From the NCBI GenBank assembly GCA_900539175.1, contig UQAW01000065.1:1-22404 (forward strand): a stretch of 22,404 nucleotides of DNA, in the 5' to 3' direction. The position numbers and the translations under genes were made by a program. Shown here piece after piece: positions 16,842 through 22,404 of the stretch; position 1 is the first letter of the stretch; each line of letters opens with the position of its first letter. The DNA is from an uncultured Lachnospiraceae bacterium. GTDB taxonomy: Bacteria; Bacillota; Clostridia; Lachnospirales; Lachnospiraceae. The notes beneath the pieces were generated by a model. That model had not been told where the DNA came from. It made no database searches and worked only from the letters and a program-made list of their open reading frames with translations.

Positions 16842-17825
16842 TTACAAAACATTATCAATCAATTCCTGATAGAACATCGCATAATCGGTTCTCTCATCCT
16901 TGATAAACTGAATCGCTGTCGACGGATGGCTGTTCAAGGTTCCTGTCAGCAGATAGGGAATATCATATCCCCATACGGCTCCTTCTTCTTTCAATTTCAG
17001 CATGTGTTTCTCCACGAAATTCATAATTGCAAGCTTGTTATATTTCGGATTTCTCAGAAAACTGAGCAGCAACTCCATATAACAGTTGCCTGCTCCACGC
17101 CCCATGCCGCAGACGGTTGCATCCAGATAACTGGCTCCGCGGGAAAGCGCTTCGATCGTGTTGGCAAAAGCAAGCTGCTGGTTATTGTGGGCATGAATAC
17201 CAATCTTCTTATTATATTTGGCTGCCACATTCAAATATTTATCACACAGCCGCTCAATCTGTTCCGGATAGAATGCCCCGAAACTGTCCACCAGATAAAT
17301 CACATCCACGCTGCTCTGGGCAAGTAATTCCAGACCGCCGTCCAGATCCTCATCATTCACCTTAGATACCGCCATAATATTGACCGTTGTCTCATAGCCC
17401 TTTTTCTTGGCATCTTCCAACATTTCAATAGCCGCGGGAATCGTATTAATATAAGTAGCTACACGAATCAGGTCAATGACGCTGTCCTTTCTGTTTAGGA
17501 TGTCCTTTTTATAATCCGTTCTTCCCACATCAGCCATAACTGATATTTTCATATCTGTCTTGTTATCTCCAACAATGTTGCGGATATCTTTCTCATGACA
17601 GAACTTCCACTTGCCAAAGTTGTCCGGGTTAAAGATTTCACTGGATGCTTTATAACCAAACTCCATATAATCAACGCCGGCTTTCATATTAGCCAGATAT
17701 AAATCCTTTACAAACTCATCTGTAAATGCAAAATTATTTACTAATCCGCCGTCTCTCAATGTACAATCTACCACTTTAATATCTGGGCGGAAAGATATCA
17801 AGGTTCCTTGTCTGCTGCGACTCAT
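16842..17825 (-). CDS. stand-alone DRE-TIM (HMGL-like) metal-dependent aldolase
   Basis: This 327-residue cytosolic protein belongs to the HMG-CoA lyase-like family of TIM-barrel aldolases and acyltransferases. VVDCTLRDGG (18-27) holds the catalytic Arg24 and metal ligand Asp25, GIHAHNN (209-215) holds the metal-binding His211/His213, and GMGRGAGN (240-247) is the substrate/phosphate loop. Family members called 4-hydroxy-2-oxovalerate aldolase pair with an acetaldehyde dehydrogenase; none is present here, and no citramalate/isopropylmalate synthase C-terminal domain is attached. So the reaction, probably aldol cleavage or condensation of a 2-keto acid, is not fixed. It is transcribed alone, from a near-consensus promoter to its own terminator. 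Start is the ATG at 17825 with GGGAGA upstream. Confidence 0.88.
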   Translation of the reverse strand: MSRSRQGTLISFRPDIKVVDCTLRDGGLVNNFAFTDEFVKDLYLANMKAGVDYMEFGYKASSEIFNPDNFGKWKFCHEKDIRNIVGDNKTDMKISVMADVGRTDYKKDILNRKDSVIDLIRVATYINTIPAAIEMLEDAKKKGYETTVNIMAVSKVNDEDLDGGLELLAQSSVDVIYLVDSFGAFYPEQIERLCDKYLNVAAKYNKKIGIHAHNNQQLAFANTIEALSRGASYLDATVCGMGRGAGNCYMELLLSFLRNPKYNKLAIMNFVEKHMLKLKEEGAVWGYDIPYLLTGTLNSHPSTAIQFIKDERTDYAMFYQELIDNVL

Positions 17826-17889
17826 CTTCTCATTCTCCCTACTTTCTTTGTTACTTTATAAATTTCATTTTTGATTTAGCACTTTAAAC

Positions 17890-17905
17890 CATTAAAACGT
17901 TAATG
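17890..17905. promoter_or_regulatory. operator-like palindrome at the aldolase start site
   Basis: A perfect inverted repeat CATTAA-AACG-TTAATG lies immediately downstream of the -10 box, covering the expected transcription start. Its position suits repressor binding. A related half-site (TTTAAA) lies just beyond. The regulator is not identifiable in the window. Confidence 0.35.
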
Positions 17906-17907
17906 AC

Positions 17908-17936
17908 ATCATAATCGATTTTTGCTCATTTGTCAA
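17908..17936 (-). promoter_or_regulatory. aldolase promoter
   Basis: A consensus -35 TTGACA (17936-17931) and a -10 TATGAT (17913-17908) are separated by exactly 17 bases. The expected start near 17901 leaves a leader of about 75 bases before the aldolase ATG. It lies in the 124-base gap after the DUF1905-like gene. Confidence 0.85.
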
Positions 17937-17949
17937 GAGATAAAGAACC

Positions 17950-18219
17950 TTATTCCCGTTCCCAAATTGCAACATGCACGATATCCCCCGGCTGTTTTCC
18001 AATTTTAGCTCGGATATCTTTTCTCACTCCAATTATATGACCAGGTGTTTTCATCCGTACCAGACTTCCCTCATACGGTTCACCGTCAAAAGTTGCAGAT
18101 ACCTTTACCCGGCCTTTACCGAATTCTTTTCTCACATCATAGGGAAACTCAATATAAGCGCCATCTATGTCCGGTACTTTATAAATAACAGCATCAAACT
18201 CATAAGATTTAGGATTCAT
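17950..18219 (-). CDS. DUF1905-like small beta-barrel protein, 89 aa
   Basis: This small protein begins MNPKSYEFDAVIYKVPD and has the DUF1905 pattern: an AYIEFPYDVRKEFGKGRVKV block, a GxPYxGSLV turn, then IIGVRKDIRAKIGKQPGD. The family is a compact, barrel-like fold with no established function, sometimes fused to YdeI-type domains. I start at the ATG at 18219 behind CAGGAGA; a GTG at 18276 is in frame but has no ribosome binding site. It follows the DUF7309-like gene after about 60 bases and is probably cotranscribed with it. Ends ...HVAIWERE. Confidence 0.8.
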   Translation of the reverse strand: MNPKSYEFDAVIYKVPDIDGAYIEFPYDVRKEFGKGRVKVSATFDGEPYEGSLVRMKTPGHIIGVRKDIRAKIGKQPGDIVHVAIWERE

Positions 18220-18278
18220 CTTACATTCTCCTGATTTACCTTCTAAATTAATATCCGTAAAATAACCTTTTCTCACAC

Positions 18279-19292
18279 TTAGCGTAACCTTCCCATTCCA
18301 TCCTGAAACTCCTCTAATGCAGCAAGTTTTTTTACTTTTCGAAGTTTGATACCAGACAGTTCACAGATCTGCTCTAATATTGACTCAATCACTATATTTT
18401 TCACTCTTATTTCCTTTGGCGCTCCATAAGTAAGAATAAAACCAAGAATATTTTCTGCCAGAGCAACATTTGGATCCTCATCCGGTTCCAACATGTCCGC
18501 CTTTAAAATCATTCCTGAAATTGCTTCCCCCACAAGACACAGACGCGGATTGGCCGGACGCTCATATTTCTTATCATTGACTGATACCCCCATGTAAGCA
18601 AGGTCAGCCTCAAGAATCTGTTGATTCTTCGGTACTCCTTTTAGTTCCTCTATCAGTTCCTCATCTGTCAAAATTAAATTCCGGAACTGATATGCGGCAA
18701 ATGGAAGTTCAGACTCGCATCCAATCCACCCTTTTTCCTCCGAATCATATGCAAACAAATACATCTTAGCGGATGCAAAGTCAACCGCCACATGATTCTG
18801 TTCATAATATTCTATTGCTTTCACAAAATGATTCAAATATTTTATTAACCTCTCCGCTTCGTCCTGATTCAGGTTATAGGGATAGTATCCCGCGCAATAG
18901 GACATAAAATACAACCACTGGTTCTTCCCCCGGTACTTATAACCCAATTCCTTAATGATTTCCCTCTGTTTCCCGGATAATTCTTCACGACTTCCCCAAT
19001 AGCAGCTAAGACAGTTCTGACTAAACATTACATATTCTTCAGAAAGGTTCAGTCTTTCCTGCATCGCCAGCATCAAAAAATCATTCAGCCCCTGATATCC
19101 TTCATACACAGAGAATCCATAGCATTCCCCGCCTCTGCCCAAAACACTTATGAATATGGGTTCCTCCTCGTGCTCATCCTGAATGGCAATCAGATCCATA
19201 TCCCAGAATTGCTCCCAGGGCTTCAATTCCTTTATCTTTGTTGCCAACTGATATAATTCTCTCCACACTTCTATCGTTGCTTCCTGGCGCAT
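18279..19292 (-). CDS. DUF7309/DUF6930-like protein of unknown function, 337 aa
   Basis: No enzyme motif is recognised. The N-terminal half starts with WRELYQLATKIKELKPWE, followed by ISVLGRGGECYGFSVYEG and YRGKNQWLYFMSYCAGYYP. This resembles clostridial proteins assigned to DUF7309, with a C-terminal DUF6930-like region around AYDSEEKGWIG and beyond. It is acidic and soluble, with no signal peptide or membrane segment; four cysteines are scattered. Start is the ATG at 19292 behind AAAGGAG. The likely partner is the DUF1905-like gene downstream. Family names are from memory of the pattern, so treat the domain assignment as moderate. Codon use is like its neighbours. Confidence 0.7.
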   Translation of the reverse strand: MRQEATIEVWRELYQLATKIKELKPWEQFWDMDLIAIQDEHEEEPIFISVLGRGGECYGFSVYEGYQGLNDFLMLAMQERLNLSEEYVMFSQNCLSCYWGSREELSGKQREIIKELGYKYRGKNQWLYFMSYCAGYYPYNLNQDEAERLIKYLNHFVKAIEYYEQNHVAVDFASAKMYLFAYDSEEKGWIGCESELPFAAYQFRNLILTDEELIEELKGVPKNQQILEADLAYMGVSVNDKKYERPANPRLCLVGEAISGMILKADMLEPDEDPNVALAENILGFILTYGAPKEIRVKNIVIESILEQICELSGIKLRKVKKLAALEEFQDGMGRLR

Positions 19293-19336
19293 AGTTTTCT
19301 CCTTTGTTTACTTTTTTAGGTATTTGATAAATGCCG

Positions 19337-19360
19337 AAACCCATTGATTTTACTGGGTTT
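19337..19360. repeat. inverted repeat upstream of the DUF7309-like gene
   Basis: AAACCCA and TGGGTTT (19337-19343 and 19354-19360) form a perfect 7-bp stem with a 10-base loop, followed on the plus strand by TCTTATTT. It looks like a plus-strand terminator, but no plus-strand gene ends here. It may be a regulatory leader hairpin of the minus-strand gene, since it lies 45 bases before that start. Confidence 0.4.
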
Positions 19361-19477
19361 TCTTATTTGACTTATTTCAAAATCAATATGTGTATCGCCG
19401 GAAGGAAAAATGACCTGTTTTTTCTCCCTATATAGCAGAAAGTTTTCCATACTCACCACTAAAAACACTTATCAATT

Positions 19478-19505
19478 ACCTATTATCTTTTTGGAAATAA
19501 TAGGT
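19478..19505. repeat. 9-bp inverted repeat after the DUF3307 gene
   Basis: ACCTATTAT (19478-19486) pairs perfectly with ATAATAGGT (19497-19505) around a 10-base loop, about 20 bases past the DUF3307 stop. There is no strong T-tract after it on the minus strand, so it is a weak terminator or an mRNA 3' end. A further GTTC/GAAC pair lies between it and the stop codon. Confidence 0.45.
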
Positions 19506-19526
19506 TCGCTTGTGAACTCACCGCAG

Positions 19527-20285
19527 CTAAATCAAAGATACAAGCACTGCAAACATCGTACTTAACAATGTTCCAATTAAATAATACTCAGCAAAATCTT
19601 GTTCTTTGGATATTTTTTCGTATCTTGCTATAGACTTTGCAGTTAATACCAGCCCCACTGCTGAATACTGTCTGATTACCAGAAAGAAGGTCATAATCAA
19701 TCTTTCCAGAGTCCCGATAAACCTTCCGGCATTCTTATCCTGATTTTGTTCTCCCTGCAATGTTTCCGGTCTGTAGAGAGCAATTACTTTCGAAATCATG
19801 ATATTTGCCGGTTTATGTATCATCAATATTCGGAAAATCCATGATAATAGCCAGACCTCCGGAACTTCTATGTTCTGAAAAAATACAAACCATTCCCGAT
19901 TATACAGGTTCCTTAAATTAATCGAGCAAAGCTGATAAGCAACCCATAAAAGAACAATCACATGTACCAATTGATCTATTATAAAAACATTTCTCTCACC
20001 TTTCAAATCCGCTCTGCCACGCTTTTCCAATTCCCTCCATATATAAAATTTAATGATATCAATTACTGCATGGGATACCGACAATACCATAATATAAATA
20101 TTGGGGATTTGAGGCAATATAGGTTTTATGAAAATAATACATCCAACACCATAAATAATACTATGATACAGCACCCACCGAATCTCATTCTTCTTTTTCT
20201 CAGCCATCTTTTTTGTCTGTAAGTAAAAATCTCCTAAAAGATGCACAACAAATAAAAAGACAAAGGTATACTGAAATGCACTCAT
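19527..20285 (-). CDS. DUF3307 integral membrane protein, SatD partner
   Basis: This 252-residue protein has several hydrophobic segments (about 4-18, 38-56, 60-77, 101-120, 143-156, 194-215 and 233-252). Charged residues sit in or near the helices in the order HLLGDF (15-20), SHAVID (71-76) and DQLVH (104-108). Conserved His and Asp residues in membrane helices suggest metal binding or a membrane-embedded catalytic site, but no activity is known for the family. The C-terminal part (NAGRFIGTLER, LTAKSIARYEK, AEYYLIGTLLS) also looks constrained. Its ATG overlaps the SatD stop by four bases (ATGA), so the two proteins are made together and probably work together. An effector or a sensor role is equally possible. 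Confidence 0.85.
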   Translation of the reverse strand: MSAFQYTFVFLFVVHLLGDFYLQTKKMAEKKKNEIRWVLYHSIIYGVGCIIFIKPILPQIPNIYIMVLSVSHAVIDIIKFYIWRELEKRGRADLKGERNVFIIDQLVHVIVLLWVAYQLCSINLRNLYNREWFVFFQNIEVPEVWLLSWIFRILMIHKPANIMISKVIALYRPETLQGEQNQDKNAGRFIGTLERLIMTFFLVIRQYSAVGLVLTAKSIARYEKISKEQDFAEYYLIGTLLSTMFAVLVSLI

Positions 20286-20959
20286 TTGTATATTTCTCCT
20301 AACACTTTTTCAATATTTTCCACTGCATTTTTATAGATGTAATAGTTTCCCTTGGCTAAGCCTTTCTGTACTGTCGGCTGCGATATACCAAGTCTTTCCG
20401 CCGCATGATTCTGTCCATTCTGATGTTCCAACATATCCCAGATAATCTCTCTCTGCCTGTCCGTCCACTGATCTTTGACTGATTTCAATAATTCAAATAT
20501 CGTGTTGAGCAACAGATTCTGATGAAAACTTCCATCCTCAGACTCGATTCTGATATCAGAAAGGGCTGTACACTTCTTGTTCTCATTCGCTTTCAAACAA
20601 TCAATGGCATTCCTTGCCTTATAAAAGGCCGGTCCATCTGCTCCTAATGCCATCTCCGCGTTAATATCCGTTGTAATTGTTCCAATTCCGATTCCATAGC
20701 GCAGCTCTATGGGATACATACTTTTTTCAATCTTTTGTATCATCTTCATTACACTTTTTCCATTCAAAAGCAATCCCTGAAATTCGTCGCCCAATGTAAT
20801 CAAAAAGCCGGCTGCTATTTCCTCGCAATAGGTTTGATTAATCTCATCTAAAACTCCATTTAGTTTTGTCTGAACTTCCTTTCTATTATCAATCTTCCTG
20901 GAATTTTTTATATCTCCAATAATTGCTATATATTGTTTATCCAAACAAGAAAAAAACAT
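20282..20959 (-). CDS. SatD-family protein: cyclase-like N-domain plus C-terminal helix-turn-helix
   Basis: This 225-residue soluble protein matches the SatD family, named from a streptococcal secretion and acid tolerance locus but biochemically unknown. The N-terminal half has a nucleotide-cyclase-like order of motifs: Asp16 in AIIGDIKNSR, Asp58 in ITLGDEFQG, the strand LRYGIGIGTITT (86-97), then ALGADGPAFYKARNAID (104-120). These resemble the two metal-binding aspartates and the R-G-G strand of class III cyclase/GGDEF folds. The C-terminal segment AAERLGISQPTVQKGL (186-201) is a clear helix-turn-helix. Start is the ATG at 20959 behind AGGAGGG. It is coupled to the DUF3307 membrane gene. A role as DNA-binding sensor, nucleotide-signal synthase or both remains inference. 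Confidence 0.85.
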   Translation of the reverse strand: MFFSCLDKQYIAIIGDIKNSRKIDNRKEVQTKLNGVLDEINQTYCEEIAAGFLITLGDEFQGLLLNGKSVMKMIQKIEKSMYPIELRYGIGIGTITTDINAEMALGADGPAFYKARNAIDCLKANENKKCTALSDIRIESEDGSFHQNLLLNTIFELLKSVKDQWTDRQREIIWDMLEHQNGQNHAAERLGISQPTVQKGLAKGNYYIYKNAVENIEKVLGEIYK

Positions 20960-21165
20960 ATATTTTCCCTCCTGCCTCTATTATATATCCCCATCAGTAA
21001 ATATTTAGTTTTTATTCATAATACAGGCTATAATATAACTTTATTCCTATATTCAAAAGTTCTATCTGAATATGAGCAATCATTTTTCGATTCACTTCTA
21101 TGCATATATTCCATATTATAAATAATCCTAGAGTCAATTCCTCTTAAATTGTACCATAGTTCCTT
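20960..21165 (-). promoter_or_regulatory. AT-rich satD upstream region with candidate promoter
   Basis: The gap between the rpsI terminator and satD is very AT-rich and holds no gene. The best promoter-like match is an extended -10, TGGTACAAT (21156-21148), with a poor -35; it would give a leader of about 180 bases. A second option is TATTAT near 21034 behind TTTTGA. Neither is strong. Confidence 0.3.
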
Positions 21166-21210
21166 ATAAAAATATACAAAAACCTCCCAAGACCAAAGTC
21201 CTGAGAGGTT
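21166..21210 (-). terminator. terminator of the rplM-rpsI operon
   Basis: On the minus strand 21209-21182 forms a 12-bp stem (ACCTCTCAGGAC / GTCTTGGGAGGT, two G-U pairs) with loop TTTG, followed by TTTTTGTATATTTTT. It lies about 60 bases past the rpsI stop. A smaller hairpin (GCGTC-ATAG-GACG) precedes it. Confidence 0.9.
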
Positions 21211-21267
21211 CTGAAACGTCCTATGACGCTTTGAATCGTATAAAATTGTCTTTTTCTCGAAATTCGA

Positions 21268-21660
21268 TTAACGTTTGGAGAACTGCGGAGCACGACGAGC
21301 TGCTTTGAGTCCGTATTTCTTTCTTTCTTTCATTCTCGGATCACGAGTTAAGAATCCTGCTTTCTTCAGAACTGGTCTGAAGTCTGCATCTGCCTGAAGC
21401 AGTGCTCTTGCAATACCATGTCTGACAGCACCAGCCTGTCCTGTGTATCCGCCGCCACGAACATTTACCTGAACGTCAAACTTATCAGCAGTCTCTGTAG
21501 CTACTAACGGCTGACGAACGATAACTTTCAATGTCTCTAATCCAAAATATTCATCAATGTCTCTTTTATTGATTGTAACTTTACCTGTACCTGGTACTAA
21601 GTAAACTCTTGCGATAGATTTTTTTCTTCTTCCTGTTCCGTAGAATTTTGCGCTAGCCAA
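21268..21660 (-). CDS. rpsI: 30S ribosomal protein S9
   Basis: This 130-residue protein is a small-subunit component whose C-terminal tail reaches toward the P-site tRNA. It starts MASAKFYGTGRRKKSIARV, carries VRGGGYTGQAGAVRHGIARAL, and ends with the hallmark basic tail RRAPQFSKR, all typical of bacterial uS9 at full length. Translation begins at a TTG (21660-21658), not ATG; the strong GAGGAGG site eight or so bases upstream and the conserved N-terminus fix this choice. It follows rplM after 17 bases in the usual operon. Confidence 0.98.
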   Translation of the reverse strand: MASAKFYGTGRRKKSIARVYLVPGTGKVTINKRDIDEYFGLETLKVIVRQPLVATETADKFDVQVNVRGGGYTGQAGAVRHGIARALLQADADFRPVLKKAGFLTRDPRMKERKKYGLKAARRAPQFSKR

Positions 21661-21677
21661 TGTTCTTTACCTCCTCA

Positions 21678-22106
21678 TTAAAATGTTAATACTTCTGGTT
21701 TCTGAGCTGCGTGTGGATGCTCTGCACCAGCGTATACATGAAGTTTAGTAAGCATCTGTCTTCCCAAAGGTCCTTTTGGAAGCATGCCCTTCACTGCCAG
21801 CTCGATAACTTTTTCAGGCTTTTTAGCCATCATCTCTTTTAAGGTAGCCTCTTTCATACCGCCTACATATTCAGAATGTCTGTAATAAATCTTCTGATCC
21901 AGCTTTTTACCGGTCACTTTAATTTTCTCTGCATTGATTACGATTACGTAATCACCTGTATCAACATTCGGAGTAAACTCCGGTTTATTCTTTCCTCTTA
22001 AAACTTTTGCTACTTCTGAAGCCATACGACCTAATGTGCAGCCATCAGCATCTACTACATACCATTTCTTTTCAATCTTATCTGGATTAGCCATAAAAGT
22101 GTTCAT
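21678..22106 (-). CDS. rplM: 50S ribosomal protein L13
   Basis: This 142-residue protein is an early-assembly large-subunit component. It begins MNTFMANPDKIEKKWYVVDA and has the conserved GRMASEVAKVLRGKNKPEF, NTGDYVIVINAEKI-like and KGMLPKGPLGRQ blocks of uL13, ending HAAQKPEVLTF. I start at the ATG at 22106 behind AGGAGG; an in-frame upstream ATG at 22127 would translate the ribosome binding site itself. First gene of the rplM-rpsI operon, with a consensus promoter and a structured leader upstream and an rRNA operon beyond that. Confidence 0.98.
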   Translation of the reverse strand: MNTFMANPDKIEKKWYVVDADGCTLGRMASEVAKVLRGKNKPEFTPNVDTGDYVIVINAEKIKVTGKKLDQKIYYRHSEYVGGMKEATLKEMMAKKPEKVIELAVKGMLPKGPLGRQMLTKLHVYAGAEHPHAAQKPEVLTF

Positions 22107-22204
22107 GGATTTACCTCCTGTAATCATTTTCTAAACATTAATATTTCTATGTGAAAATACCATACCGGGGCTTTGGCTTAGGCATTTACATACATTGTCA
22201 CAGT
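22107..22204 (-). promoter_or_regulatory. rplM 5' leader, candidate L13 autoregulatory leader
   Basis: The leader of about 97 bases can fold: TGTGA (22202-22198) pairs with TCACA (22154-22150), and inside it ATGCC pairs with GGTAT around a loop containing GCCAAAGCCCC. An L13 leader that senses free ribosomal protein is known in Firmicutes rplM-rpsI operons. Position and a two-tier stem fit; I cannot confirm the consensus without a covariance search. Confidence 0.5.
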
Positions 22205-22209
22205 AAAAT

Positions 22210-22238
22210 ATTATATTATACCAGGCCGTGTGTGTCAA
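22210..22238 (-). promoter_or_regulatory. perfect SigA consensus promoter of rplM-rpsI
   Basis: TTGACA (22238-22233), a 17-base spacer and TATAAT (22215-22210) match consensus at all twelve positions. This gives the ribosomal protein operon independent, strong expression despite the rRNA operon just upstream. The predicted start is near 22203. Confidence 0.93.
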
Positions 22239-22331
22239 CCTTTATTTTCTATTTTTTCTAAAAAAATACAAAAAAATACATACCTTCAAAACCGCATACA
22301 AATCATAACATCTTTTCATAAACACCGGACC

Positions 22332-22347
22332 GCACTTTTTCAAGTGC
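22332..22347 (-). other. hairpin directly after the 23S rRNA end
   Basis: GCACTT-GAAA-AAGTGC is a perfect 6-bp stem with a GNRA tetraloop, four bases past the 23S 3' end. It lacks a T-tract, so it is more likely a processing or stability element than a simple terminator. The T-rich stretch nearer rplM (TTTTTTTGTATTTTTTT-like, about 22261-22277) may contribute to stopping rRNA transcription. Confidence 0.45.
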
Positions 22348-22350
22348 TTT

Positions 22351-22404
22351 GGTCAAGCCCTCGACCGATTAGTAACAGTCAGCTCCATGCATTGCTGCAC
22401 TTCC
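22351..22404 (-). rRNA. 23S ribosomal RNA, 3' end only (continues past the window)
   Basis: Read on the minus strand, the last 54 bases give GTGCAGCAATGCATGGAGC, then CTGTTACTAATCGGTCGAGG and GCTTGACC, the well-known 3' end of bacterial 23S rRNA. The gene body lies beyond position 22404. No 5S rRNA sequence follows in the 244 bases before rplM, although a 16S-23S-5S order is common. The 5S gene must lie elsewhere for this operon. Confidence 0.93.

Noticed and set aside
16614..21096. 13-base word TGAATCGAAAAAT shared by the upstream regions of the giant enzyme and satD
   Set aside because: In a 22-kb AT-rich window several 13-base matches are expected by chance, and the two copies sit at different distances from their genes.
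22107..22350. 5S rRNA between 23S and rplM
   Set aside because: No 5S-like sequence is seen on either strand in this gap; it is filled by promoter, leader and T-rich sequence.
1..22404. CRISPR arrays, insertion sequences, integrase or tRNA genes
   Set aside because: I looked for regularly spaced repeats, transposase or integrase motifs and tRNA-like ends with CCA and found none that hold up; only the internal protein-module duplication and short inverted repeats are present.

Overview
The window looks like chromosomal DNA of a gut-type Lachnospiraceae bacterium (Clostridia, low-GC Gram-positive; genera such as Blautia or Mediterraneibacter are possible but not resolved). This rests on AGGAGG-type ribosome binding sites, consensus SigA promoters, rplM-rpsI order, PdxS/PdxT vitamin B6 synthesis, a YesM/YesN-type two-component system, a Hol_Tox-type small toxin and an SLH-anchored secreted glycoside hydrolase. 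Every protein gene and the 23S rRNA end lie on the minus strand, so transcription runs from high to low coordinates. The only supported plus-strand product is a putative antisense RNA at the left edge.

From right to left (transcription order): the 3' end of a 23S rRNA (22351-22404) is followed not by a 5S gene but by a perfect consensus promoter, a structured leader and rplM-rpsI, closed by a strong terminator. Next comes a translationally coupled pair, a SatD-family protein and a DUF3307 membrane protein; SatD carries a spacing of motifs that resembles nucleotide cyclases. Two poorly known cytosolic proteins (DUF7309/DUF6930-like and DUF1905-like) follow, then a stand-alone DRE-TIM aldolase with its own strong promoter and an operator-like palindrome.

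The centre (2163-16551) is a glycan-use locus. A 1847-residue secreted, SLH-anchored multimodular enzyme with an unassigned clan GH-A-like catalytic domain is followed by a histidine kinase/AraC-type response regulator pair, then by a sugar ABC importer (lipoprotein, two permeases, no ATPase) and a cytoplasmic GH31 alpha-glycosidase. The likely scheme is: the surface enzyme releases oligosaccharides, the kinase senses them or a related cue, the regulator induces the importer operon, and GH31 trims the imported sugar. The substrate is not readable from sequence.

At the left are pdxS-pdxT (PLP synthase) and then a compact type I toxin-antitoxin-like module: a 39-residue hydrophobic toxin, a GC-rich leader whose Shine-Dalgarno sequence is base-paired, and a convergent antisense RNA with its own terminator.

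The two best candidates for under-described biology are the SatD-DUF3307 pair and the large secreted enzyme with its unassigned catalytic domain and tandem malectin-like modules.
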